From positions 1-61,416 of the forward strand of contig CANJIL010000013.1 of assembly GCA_947474455.1 (NCBI GenBank): 61,416 nt of DNA. Direction: 5' to 3'. This DNA comes from Hyphomonadaceae bacterium (GTDB lineage: Bacteria > Pseudomonadota > Alphaproteobacteria > Caulobacterales > Hyphomonadaceae). The translations under genes and the position numbers were made by a program. Numbering within the stretch: position 1 is the stretch's first letter; each line of letters opens with the position of its first letter. This document shows, piece by piece, positions 44,985 through 52,566 of this stretch. Below the pieces are notes generated by a model. The model made no database searches and was not told the DNA's origin. It saw only the letters and a list, made by a program, of their open reading frames with translations.

Positions 44985-45200
44985 GATCCGCTGCCGAAAC
45001 TCAGCCGCCAGCGATCCAGCTGTGCCGCCGTCAGCTCGCGTTGCACTTCGACTCTCGCCATCCGCACCGCCATTTCGGCTTGGGCCGCGCATCTCAACCT
45101 CTTTAAGCGGCTCTCCGGTCGCGGGCGCCCAGGCGAATACGCCAGCGGATTCAATCACGATTGGAAGAATGAGCGTCCACGCGATTTTTTTGTCGATCAT
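44985..45200 (-). pseudogene. Remnant of GTA g3.5 (small head-formation protein)
   Basis: ATG 45200 starts MIDKKIAWTLILPIVIESAG, a membrane-like helix identical in style to the small g3.5 gene found between portal and protease in alphaproteobacterial GTAs. The coiled-coil second half, MARVEVQRELTAAQLDR, is in another frame, so there is one frameshift out and probably one back near LAAEFRQRIV. The gene is followed at once by the g4 remnant, as in intact clusters. Confidence 0.65.
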
Positions 45201-45274
45201 TCGAAAGTCCTCTGCTAGAAAGACATCACTCTCGGGCTGGGCGGCGCGTAGTGTGCGTGTTCGGGAGTTTCCAT

Positions 45275-45973
45275 TTGAAGCGCGCGGATGTCGTAAGCGT
45301 TGGTCGCCTTTTTTCCGGCGCCGCGCGATTTCGATGCGGTCCTGCACGCCCCGGTTTTCACTGGGGCTTGCCGCAGATCGCCCAGGTCGTCGTTGATCTC
45401 GAAACCGCGGCCCGTGATTCACTGGACGAAGAAGATGTACCCGAGGAGCGTTTCTACCTCGGCGTGATCACTGTTTGCCCGCTGCAGCGTGGCGTCTCCA
45501 CTTTGCTGGACGGACAGCAACGCCTCGTCGTCCTGTCGATGTTTCTCGCTTTCGCACGCGACGGACTGCCAGGCGCCGGCGAACGCAGCCGCATGGAGCG
45601 CATGCTGATGCGCCGCTTCCCCGGCCAGCTGCCTGAGCCACGCTTGCGTCTCACGCCGGAAGATCATGCCTGGTTCGCGCATTTCATCCTGCCGCCCGGC
45701 GCGACACGCCGACTGCCGGCCACTGCGCCGATTGGCTCCCCGAAGGAACTGCTGCTCGCCGCACGCTTCATGGAGCACGCGTTCGCGAACTATTCCGTCG
45801 CCGACCTACGCAACATGGTCGATTTTCTGACCCACCACACTGCGGTCGTCTGCTCCATCGCGGAGCCACGTCCGGCGTTCGCGCCAACCTCGTCTTCACC
45901 CTCGCAGCAGATGTGGGGCGACGAGCCTTTCCCGGCCCCCGCTTCAGCGCGCTACCGCGTCGCCGCGGAATAA
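45275..45973 (+). CDS. Truncated DUF262 (GmrSD-type) protein
   Basis: A 232-residue frame from a TTG at 45275 (GGGAG seven bases upstream; a GTG at 45251 is the alternative). It has the N-terminal DUF262 pattern: LFSGAARFRCGPARPGFHWG in place of the usual VPxYQRxFxW, then FYLGVITVC and the nucleotide-site motif LLDGQQRLVVLSMFLAFARD. GmrSD and related anti-phage nucleases are 500-700 residues; here the protein stops after the ParB-like part, with a low-complexity tail (AFAPTSSSPSQQMWG). It may be a decayed defence gene or a short homologue. It lies between GTA g3 and g3.5 remnants on the opposite strand. Confidence 0.6.
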   Translation: MKRADVVSVGRLFSGAARFRCGPARPGFHWGLPQIAQVVVDLETAARDSLDEEDVPEERFYLGVITVCPLQRGVSTLLDGQQRLVVLSMFLAFARDGLPGAGERSRMERMLMRRFPGQLPEPRLRLTPEDHAWFAHFILPPGATRRLPATAPIGSPKELLLAARFMEHAFANYSVADLRNMVDFLTHHTAVVCSIAEPRPAFAPTSSSPSQQMWGDEPFPAPASARYRVAAE

Positions 45974-46037
45974 TTCCTCAATTTCACGACCCCTACGACG
46001 TGCCCGCTCACGGTGAGCGACCAACAGGAGTCTATCT

Positions 46038-46103
46038 ATGGTGCCGCGAATTCTTATCGCCGTCGTCGTCCTGGGTCTGATGAGCCTTAGCGTTCTCGCC
46101 TGA
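46038..46103 (+). CDS. Possible 21-residue hydrophobic peptide
   Basis: ATG at 46038, seven bases after GGAG, encodes MVPRILIAVVVLGLMSLSVL plus Ala, one membrane helix with a basic N-terminus, and stops at TGA 46101-46103. It could be a small membrane protein, or a toxin-like or leader peptide; it is too short for family evidence. The surrounding 45974-46386 holds nothing else I can support. Confidence 0.35.
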   Translation: MVPRILIAVVVLGLMSLSVLA

Positions 46104-46386
46104 CCCCCCCCGCACGGTTGAAATCCCGATCCACGGTCCCAGATGATGCTTGGGCCACTGGAGCCTCTATCATTTTCAATGGAGTCACCCATGGGCTGCT
46201 TGGCTACATCCACCGATCCCTGGTCGGTCGCGCAGGAGGGCGAGCTCCGCTGCCTCGCACGCGCCAACACCACGCCCGCCTCTCGCGAACGCCGGAACAG
46301 GTTTTCGAGCGCGCCCACGAACTAGAGCTTACTCTGAAGCGGCCTGCACACGGCGAAAAGTCCAACGCCGGTTGGAATCTTTAGGC

Positions 46387-46858
46387 CTACACACCCGTCA
46401 TCCGCTTCTCCGGAATCGTGAGAAAGCTGGCTGCCTCGATCCGCGCCCACTGCTCCGCGCTTTCCGCTTGGAAAGCCGGCACACCTTCCAGATCCGCAGC
46501 AATTTCGCCGCCTACACGATCCAGTAGCCAACCTGAGATCTCGCGCGCCGTCTTGTTGTCGAGTGGCGACACCACTCACCGCGAGATGGCCATGGAAATT
46601 CTCCAGCAGATCCGGCCCCGCCTGCTCGATGTTCGGTTGCACGATCAACCTGGCCAGCGCATCCTTCCTCTCGGCCGCCCTGAACCCCACGCTCGCAGCT
46701 GCTTCCGCAATCATACGCGCACAGCGATACGCCACGACATTGCGCTCGAACCCTTTGCGCACGAGCTGCCCCATGCCGGACCACTGCGCCGCCCGCAGAT
46801 CCGAAACTGCGGTCAGCGGCGCAGCGGATGTCGCCTCGCGCTTACTCAACAGTCTCAT
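46387..46858 (-). pseudogene. Remnant of GTA g3 (portal protein)
   Basis: ATG 46858 begins MRLLSKREATSAAPL and the frame continues GFERNVVAYRCARMIAEAAA and VQPNIEQAGPDLLENFHGHL, all characteristic of the start of the GTA portal protein. Near 46565-46575 the frame changes and the C-terminal portal part follows directly: ISGWLLDRVGGEIAADLEG and WARIEAASFLTIPEKR, ending at the stop 46387. About 700 bp of the middle are missing relative to a ~1.2-kb gene. This is the first (most upstream) recognised piece of the fossil. From 46859 to 47233 I find no terminase and no other gene. Confidence 0.82.
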
Positions 46859-47233
46859 CAACTTCCCCCGGTCCCGCCGCAAACCGGAAGCCGTCGGCGC
46901 GAACAGACACGCGAATGCGCGCCTCTCAAACCAGGGGATGGGTCACAGCGCTGCTGCAATTGAACCGGCCAGGAAGCGCGCCACGCCCGGGGCGTCCAGG
47001 CGCATGTCTTTCATGGCGTGTGTCCACGCGCCCTTCGCTGACCGACTTCTCGACCATGAGCTATGTTACCGCCGCCCGGATCCGGGCCAAATCTAGGCAG
47101 CTCGACATCCGATCGTTGGTTAGCAGACAGCTGATTTCGGTCGTGAAGTTTTTCGGCGGCGCTACGGACTCGGTACACCTCTATCCCCCATTCTCGGCGC
47201 TCACGCCGCGTTGCGGCCGACAAAGAGCCGACC

Positions 47234-47467
47234 ATGCCGATCGACGCCCCACTGTCCGTCCGCGCCGCAGACGAAAGCCAGCGCGAAGCCGCCCGCGACG
47301 CCGCGCATCAGTATCTCGTCAGCCGCGCCGAGGCGCGCCGCGACCAACGCATCGAGGAAGCGAAAGCTTCGGCCGCCGCGCGTCCGACCGTCGCTGAGCG
47401 CGCTGCCGAACAACCGCCGCGCCCGAAACCCGCTGCCGGCGGTCTGATCGTGGACGTGCTGGCGTAG
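47234..47467 (+). CDS. Small protein 1 with C-terminal VD motif
   Basis: A 77-residue, Ala/Arg/Glu-rich helical protein (DESQREAARDAAHQYLVSRA, DQRIEEAKASAAARPTVAER), ending GGLIVDVLA. No signal peptide or membrane segment. The ribosome site is weak (AAGAGC). It is the first of three consecutive small plus-strand genes that end in similar tetrapeptides at the same distance from the C-terminus. Function unknown; the composition suggests a coiled coil or disordered linker. Confidence 0.5.
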   Translation: MPIDAPLSVRAADESQREAARDAAHQYLVSRAEARRDQRIEEAKASAAARPTVAERAAEQPPRPKPAAGGLIVDVLA

Positions 47468-47583
47468 GCCTTACCTGCGCACTAACCATGCCCGCGTAAT
47501 CCGCAGGCGCATCCGCACGCGCTTTTCATGCGCATCTGCCATCCTGCATCCGTCGCCAGAGTCACGACCGGAAGTTGACCGCA

Positions 47584-47787
47584 ATGTCATTCGATCTTCA
47601 ATGGCCCGGAGCGCGTGATGCGTCTGTCGTGAATATCGCGATGATCCGCGAGCACGCGATCTACCTCGCCGCACAACGCTCAGATCGCAGGATTCAGAAG
47701 GCGCGCAACGTCGCTGATCTGCTCGAACGTGGCCACCGCGCCCGTTCCGGCCTGCACACCGCGCTGATCGTCGACTTGATGGCGTAG
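47584..47787 (+). CDS. Small protein 2 with C-terminal VD motif
   Basis: A 67-residue protein from ATG 47584 (GGAAG nine bases upstream). It reads VVNIAMIREHAIYLAAQRSD and DRRIQKARNVADLLERGHRA, then ends TALIVDLMA. It shares with its neighbours an amphipathic helix and the C-terminal VD motif. It has no recognised domain. The gaps to its neighbours are 116 and 188 bp and contain no other supported feature. Confidence 0.48.
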   Translation: MSFDLQWPGARDASVVNIAMIREHAIYLAAQRSDRRIQKARNVADLLERGHRARSGLHTALIVDLMA

Positions 47788-47975
47788 TGTGTTTCTCCCA
47801 AACGTCCGCCGCGCCGACCGAACATCCTCGTGCTGCGCCGGGTTCGCCGCCCACTTGCTGAATCGAATACCGCGGTGCGTTAACCGTTTACCCCTTCAAA
47901 ACGAACCAACCCGACATCGGCGTTTACCCGAGATTCACCGGGCCGGCAGATAATGCCGAGCTTAGGAGTGTATCC

Positions 47976-48269
47976 ATGAGCGCCGCCGCGACAGGCGCGA
48001 TCGGCCCCATCTCGGTCCGGTACGCCGCGCAAATCCGGGAACTGCTTCAAGCGCAAGCTGTGCAACGCATGGCGGCGGATGAGGAAGCTGCACGCACCGC
48101 CGCCCAGGCCGAACGCGACGCCCGCGCCGATGCTGCAAGCAAGACCGAAGAGACGGATCCGACCAAGGTCGAAAGCTCCGAGCCCACGGTCCGCCTTGAG
48201 CTGACAAAGACCGCCGAGTCGAAAACCGAGCCTGCGCCCGCCGGCCATCTGGTCGACATCCAGGTCTGA
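47976..48269 (+). CDS. Small protein 3 with C-terminal VD motif
   Basis: A 97-residue protein with a strong ribosome site (AGGAG, seven bases before ATG 47976). An N-terminal GPISVRYAAQIRELLQAQAV helix is followed by a charged helix (AADEEAARTAAQAERDARAD), a Thr/Ser/Glu-rich stretch and the end GHLVDIQV. It is the best-supported of the three similar genes. No known family. Confidence 0.55.
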   Translation: MSAAATGAIGPISVRYAAQIRELLQAQAVQRMAADEEAARTAAQAERDARADAASKTEETDPTKVESSEPTVRLELTKTAESKTEPAPAGHLVDIQV

Positions 48270-48305
48270 CTGGCCCTTTGCATCGGTAGCAGATAGTCAA
48301 GCGGC

Positions 48306-48947
48306 ATGACCCTGCCGCCGCGCAATCCATCTCCCGCCTACACGCGCTTCAAACAGTCGATGATCATCGACTATGGCAAGTGGCGTGATGGCGAGCCATA
48401 TGACATCGCGGCGCTGAAGGATGTAACGTCTGAAGAGCGCGACCTTCTCGTCGACGAGCTATGCGAGAACTCATCCCTAGACTGGCGCGATGTTGAAGCG
48501 CTGCGCGCCCTCGCCACGCCGAAGGCCATCAAGCGCGTTGGCAAGGCAGCCGAAACGCAAGTCGACGGCGGCGGCATCGAAGCCTTCATGGACGATGTCG
48601 AAAAGCACGGCTGGACTGACGACATCGAAGCCCGCTTCATCGACAAGCTGGAGAAAGCCGCTGCGATGACCGGCGCGCTCGACCGACTCTACGAAATTGC
48701 AGAAGTCCATCCCACGCCAGCAGTGCGCAAACAGATCATGCGCAACGCCCGCATCGCCAGCGACCCTACCGTCCGCTATTCGATGGGCGCGTTCCTGCTT
48801 TATCTCACCGGCCATGTCGACAGCCGCTACGTCTTCGACACAGACCATCGTCCGCATCTGCTCGACCTGAACAGCGACAACTACAAGAGTTACAAGGCCG
48901 CCGTCGCCTGGCTCGAGGACAAGGTCGCAAATCCGACCAAGAAATAG
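48306..48947 (+). CDS. Conserved-looking helical protein of unknown function
   Basis: A 213-residue soluble, all-helical protein: FKQSMIIDYGKWRDGEPYDI, LKDVTSEERDLLVDELCEN, then HEAT-like units (WRDVEALRALATPKAIKRV; LYEIAEVHPTPAVRKQIM) and YSMGAFLLYLTG near the end. No signal peptide. I do not recognise the family; the arrangement resembles small HEAT-repeat proteins found near accessory genes. It starts 37 bp after the third VD-motif gene and ends facing the GST remnant. Confidence 0.62.
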   Translation: MTLPPRNPSPAYTRFKQSMIIDYGKWRDGEPYDIAALKDVTSEERDLLVDELCENSSLDWRDVEALRALATPKAIKRVGKAAETQVDGGGIEAFMDDVEKHGWTDDIEARFIDKLEKAAAMTGALDRLYEIAEVHPTPAVRKQIMRNARIASDPTVRYSMGAFLLYLTGHVDSRYVFDTDHRPHLLDLNSDNYKSYKAAVAWLEDKVANPTKK

Positions 48948-48953
48948 CCGCCG

Positions 48954-49515
48954 CTATTTCTTGAACATTCCGCCGAACACCTGAACCTTCAACGCCATCG
49001 TCATGTCTTTCTCATCAGCACGCTTAGCCGCGAGACGTTCGGTTGTTCTGGCGAGGTAGTCCCTGGACGCCGGCTTCTCCGGCAACCATTTCCGCTTCAT
49101 CGCATAGGCCATGTTGCCTGCCATCTGCACATCCGTCGCGGTGAACCTGTCACCGGCGATGAAAGAAAGGCAAAACCGAAAGGCTCGGCTCCAGATTGGC
49201 AACCATGTGTTCAAACGTCCCGAACGAGGGGCTGATGCCTTTGTAGTCCCATCCCTACACATGCGCCGTCACGGCAGGATCAAACATTGAGTCTGCATAG
49301 ACGAGCCATGTCAGACAAGCGGCGCGATCCTTCTCGCCTATCTTCGGCGCCAGTCCAGCCTTCGGAAACGAATCGCCCGGCTGCTTCATCAGCCATAGCT
49401 CGTTCGACAAGCGCGACCACTGCGCATGATAGATTTCAGTATAGCATGCCTCGTGCGGCGACCAAGGTTCACTAAACGCAATCAGCACCTCGGCCAAGCT
49501 TGGCGGCAGGTCAGA
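48954..49515 (-). pseudogene. Remnant of a glutathione S-transferase
   Basis: The C-terminal GST half is recognisable in two frames: KIGEKDRAACLTWLVYADSM then AVTAHV and a TAG (Gln is expected) with GWDYKGISPSFGTFEHMVAN continuing in the same frame; after a frameshift, IAGDRFTATDVQMAGNMAYA and PASRDYLARTTERLAAKRA lead to the stop at 48954. The thioredoxin-like N-terminal domain is not intact. One nonsense codon and at least one frameshift show that the gene is dead. Confidence 0.75.
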
Positions 49516-49517
49516 AA

Positions 49518-49895
49518 TCAGCCCATCCGCTTCATGGCGCAGATCTTGTTGCCGTCGGGATCGCGCAGATAGGCGAGATACAATTCCATCGCGGCGCCCT
49601 TCCGGATTCCAGGAGGATTCTCGATGGCGGCGCCTCCGTTCGCGATCCCCGCCGCGTGCCACGCGTCGGCCTGCTCGGGCGACTCGCACGCAAACCCGAT
49701 CGTGCCGCCATTCGCGACTGTGGCCGGCTCGCCATTGATCGGAATCGTCACGCCGAACAAACCGGTCTTCGTCCGATAAAACATGCGATTCCCGTCAATT
49801 GTCGCGGGCCTCACGCCCAGCGTCCCCAGAACCGCGTCGTAGAATTTCTTGGCGCGTTCGAGATCGTTGGTCCCTACCATCACGTGCGTGAACAT
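49518..49895 (-). CDS. Glyoxalase/bleomycin-resistance (VOC) family protein
   Basis: A 125-residue single VOC-domain protein: MFTHVMVGTNDLERAKKFYD, MFYRTKTGLFGVTIPING, IGFACESPEQADAWHAAG and YLAYLRDPDGNKICAM. I chose ATG 49895, preceded by AGGAAG. Metal ligands His and Glu of the fold are present at the expected strands (FTHVM and AMELYLAYLRDP). The substrate is unknown. It is intact and immediately upstream of the GST remnant. Confidence 0.87.
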   Translation of the reverse strand: MFTHVMVGTNDLERAKKFYDAVLGTLGVRPATIDGNRMFYRTKTGLFGVTIPINGEPATVANGGTIGFACESPEQADAWHAAGIANGGAAIENPPGIRKGAAMELYLAYLRDPDGNKICAMKRMG

Positions 49896-50026
49896 GTCTC
49901 TTCCTATGCCGCATCCATCACCATGCCGCACTTGCGCGAAGATCGGCCTGGTGACAATAGCTGCAATGGAAATACGCCCCGTCCGGTCAGGACAGGGGTG
50001 CACGAATTCCATGGTAAATTGCACGA

Positions 50027-50272
50027 TCAGTTCGGCTTGGTGCTTTTGTCGCCATCGACCGCATCGGCAAGCGAATCCAGGTCGTTCTTGCGATCAGTGC
50101 CCAGCGTGTTGTCGATCGCTTCACCGGCCCTCTCCAGCGCGCCATCCTTGGGGTCTTTTTTCCCGTCACCGATCCTCTCAAGCGCCGAGTCCATGTCCTC
50201 GCCGGCCTTCTCGCAGGCAGCAAGCCCGCTCGCGCCTAGCACCGCACATGCGATAACCAATGCTTTCATCAT
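50027..50272 (-). CDS. Small lipoprotein
   Basis: An 81-residue protein with a lipoprotein signal peptide: MMKALVIACAVLGASGLAAC, where the cysteine is the likely lipidation site. The mature part is acidic and repetitive, alternating ALERIGDGKKDPKDGALERA and DSLADAVDGDKS. No known function. I used the ATG just before the signal peptide, not the upstream one at 50320. Confidence 0.72.
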   Translation of the reverse strand: MMKALVIACAVLGASGLAACEKAGEDMDSALERIGDGKKDPKDGALERAGEAIDNTLGTDRKNDLDSLADAVDGDKSTKPN

Positions 50273-50496
50273 TATACGTCTCCCGCTAACGGCGCTCACG
50301 CCTTGTCCTCGGACACTCAACGCTCGGTCCTGCCATTCAGTTGCATGGGGAGCACGTGCACAGCTGCACGACCGAGCTCGACGACGCCAACAGCCCCTGA
50401 TTCTACGTCAACTTGCCCGTTGACGGTGCGGTCGCGCCCCGGCCACTCTCGGCCGGAATCGCGCGCTTTCAGTCCGTGCGCGCCGGGGACCCGCCC

Positions 50497-50856
50497 ATGC
50501 TCTGGATGACTATCCTCAAAGCCATCGGCACGCTTGCCGTCGTGGTGATCATCTCAGAGGTCCAGAAACGGTCAAACGTTCTCGGAGCCGCAATCGCCGC
50601 CATGCCGCTGATGACCATGCTGGTGGTCTTCAACCTTGCCTCCGATCCCAAGGCCGGGCCCGCCCAAGCCAACCTTTTCGCCAACACGACCTTTCTCCTG
50701 TTCTGGCCAGGTCTCACCTTCTTCATCGTGCTGCCGGTGCTGCAGAGATTCGGCATCCCCTTCTGGTGGGCGTTCGCGCTCGGCGTGGTCGGCACGTTCG
50801 TGATAACGCTCGGCGCCATCGGCCTGATGCGCTCGCTTGGAGTGAAAATCGACTAA
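50497..50856 (+). CDS. DUF3147 family membrane protein
   Basis: A 119-residue protein with four membrane helices (TILKAIGTLAVVVIISEV; VLGAAIAAMPLMTMLVVFN; ANTTFLLFWPGLTFFIVLPV; AFALGVVGTFVITLGAIGL). The pattern, with an EVQKRSNVLGAAIAAMPL loop, fits DUF3147. Its function is unknown. ATG 50497 follows GGGG. Its stop (TAA) overlaps by one base the ATG of the next small membrane gene, so they form an operon. From 50273 to 50496 no other gene is supported. Confidence 0.75.
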   Translation: MLWMTILKAIGTLAVVVIISEVQKRSNVLGAAIAAMPLMTMLVVFNLASDPKAGPAQANLFANTTFLLFWPGLTFFIVLPVLQRFGIPFWWAFALGVVGTFVITLGAIGLMRSLGVKID

Positions 50857-51077
50857 TGCTTGGTCGCGGCTTCGAAAAGAACATGCGGCTGGCGATCATG
50901 ATCGCGCTGGCAAGCGTGGTCGTCATAGCGCCGCTTGTCGGCGTCTACGCATTTTCGCCGCTGATCTTCGTCTGGGGGATCCAACCCTATCCACTAGCCG
51001 TGGCGCTCAGCGTGATGCTCGCGGAAGCTTGCGGCATCGCGGCGCTGATGCTGCTGGTCACGCGTCGCAAGCGCTGA
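50856..51077 (+). CDS. Small two-helix membrane protein
   Basis: A 73-residue protein with two hydrophobic helices (LAIMIALASVVVIAPLVGVY and LAVALSVMLAEACGIAALML) and a basic end (VTRRKR). Its ATG shares a base with the stop codon of the DUF3147 gene, which suggests coupled translation and a joint complex. I do not recognise a family. Confidence 0.6.
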   Translation: MLGRGFEKNMRLAIMIALASVVVIAPLVGVYAFSPLIFVWGIQPYPLAVALSVMLAEACGIAALMLLVTRRKR

Positions 51078-51151
51078 CGTTATCGCCTCGATCGACGTGC
51101 TGCTTGCTACAGCGTCGCGGTCGCGTAATCTCTCCTGGTGGGAGACTCGCC

Positions 51152-51994
51152 ATGGCCGGTACGACATCGAAGAGCTACGAAGACATCCTGTATCGCGTCG
51201 AAAACGACGTCGCCGTCGTGACGCTTAACCGGCCCGACAAGCTCAACGCCTGGCGCGGCGAGATGGACCACGACGTCCGCGACGCCATGCGCGAAGCCGC
51301 CGGCGACCCAGACGTAAAAGTGATCATCCTCACCGGAGCCGGCAAAGGCTTCTGCGCAGGCGCAGACATGAGCCTGCTGCAAACCATCCAATCAGGCGAC
51401 GCCGCCGCCTCCCGCTCCGTCGTCAACTCGCAGCCGCCATGGGACCCCACGTCCCACGAAAGCTTCCAGAAACAGTATTCCTGGTTCCCCGCCGTCCCGA
51501 AGCCGATCATCGGCGCGATCAACGGCGCTGCAGCCGGTCTCGGCCTGATCATCTCGCTCTATTGCGACATCCGTTTCGCCAGCGACGCGGCCAAGTTCAC
51601 CACCGCCTTCTCACGCCGCGGTCTCATCGCCGAACACGGCATATCCTGGCTGCTCCCACGCCTGATCGGCTTCGCCAATGCAGCCGATCTTCTCTACTCT
51701 GCTCGGGTCATCGCCGCTGCCGAGGCCAAGGCGATGGGACTCGTCTCCCGTGTTATCCCCGCTGAAAGGTTTGAGCGCGAAGTGCTGGCCTATGCCCACA
51801 TGCTCGCCAACGAGGCGAGCCCCCGTTCGCTCCGCGAAATGAAGCGCGAAATCTGGAACGCCCAGTTCCAGACCCTTGGCCAAGCTGTCGAATCCGCCAA
51901 CGCTGACATGCTCGCCAGCTTCAATTCCGAGGATTTCAAGGAAGGGGTCGCCCACTATCTCGAAAAGCGAGCGCCTAAGTTCACGGGCCGCTAG
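51152..51994 (+). CDS. Enoyl-CoA hydratase/isomerase family protein
   Basis: A 280-residue crotonase-fold enzyme. It has the start VENDVAVVTLNRPDKLNAW, the oxyanion-hole stretch LTGAGKGFCAGADMSL and IGAINGAAAGLGLIISLYCD. The helical C-terminus for trimer formation (SRVIPAERFEREVLAYA, PRSLREMKREIW) is intact. It hydrates or isomerises an acyl-CoA; the exact substrate is not given by the sequence, and the residues after FSRRGLIAEHG differ from classical short-chain hydratase. ATG 51152 follows GGGAG. Confidence 0.9.
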   Translation: MAGTTSKSYEDILYRVENDVAVVTLNRPDKLNAWRGEMDHDVRDAMREAAGDPDVKVIILTGAGKGFCAGADMSLLQTIQSGDAAASRSVVNSQPPWDPTSHESFQKQYSWFPAVPKPIIGAINGAAAGLGLIISLYCDIRFASDAAKFTTAFSRRGLIAEHGISWLLPRLIGFANAADLLYSARVIAAAEAKAMGLVSRVIPAERFEREVLAYAHMLANEASPRSLREMKREIWNAQFQTLGQAVESANADMLASFNSEDFKEGVAHYLEKRAPKFTGR

Positions 51995-52051
51995 CAGGGA
52001 ACCTCGCTCCGGCCGCGCGTCTACGCTGACGCGCGACGAAACAGGAGCTGC

Positions 52052-52501
52052 ATGACCACCCCCGAGTTCAACAGCTCATCCATCCTCATCGTGGAAGAGG
52101 GGTTCTTTATGGGCTCGAACCTCGAGAAGATGTTGATCGACGCCGGAGCGGAACCCGTTCTGGTCAACATGGCGGAAGCTGGCATGGAGAACGTCGAAAA
52201 GATCCGTTTCGACGCCGCCATCCTCGACGTCGGCCTTCAGCATGGCGGCACTTGCCCACTTGCCGACGAACTCCGCTGTCGCTTGAGCCCCTTCATCTTC
52301 CTGAGCGACTACCTCACCATCCGCCAGGGCTACACGGACATCCCCTTCCTCGACAAACCCTTCACATCCGAATCGATAACCACCGCCCTTGGAAGCCTAC
52401 TGGCGCAGACGACGCACCGACGCCGTCATCCTGTTGTTCCGGTCGAGCAAATTTGGACCGCAACAGGGCAAACGCGTGTTTCAGGCGCCCGCCGCAGCTG
52501 A
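52052..52501 (+). CDS. Receiver-domain protein
   Basis: A 149-residue protein: an atypical receiver (residues 8-118) with the phospho-acceptor in AAILDVGL, the Ser/Thr position in IFLSDYL and the lysine in FLDKPF; the N-terminal acidic pair is LIVEEGF. A basic, disordered tail follows (AQTTHRRRHPVVPVEQIW). No DNA-binding domain and no kinase gene next to it. It probably receives phosphate from a distant kinase. Confidence 0.75.
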   Translation: MTTPEFNSSSILIVEEGFFMGSNLEKMLIDAGAEPVLVNMAEAGMENVEKIRFDAAILDVGLQHGGTCPLADELRCRLSPFIFLSDYLTIRQGYTDIPFLDKPFTSESITTALGSLLAQTTHRRRHPVVPVEQIWTATGQTRVSGARRS

Positions 52502-52566
52502 ACCAACGCCATTCCGCTTCCGTTCATAATCGCTCATATATGAGTAAGGTTCGGGAGGACTAATCC

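Noticed and set aside
46118-46384. Plus-strand frames at 46118-46384 and 46190-46325
   Set aside because: Only weak start signals and no family-like or conserved pattern; probably chance frames in the gap below the portal remnant.
42914-46858. Active prophage or complete GTA
   Set aside because: Every recognised structural gene is broken or truncated, and terminase and tail genes g10-g15 are absent from the window.
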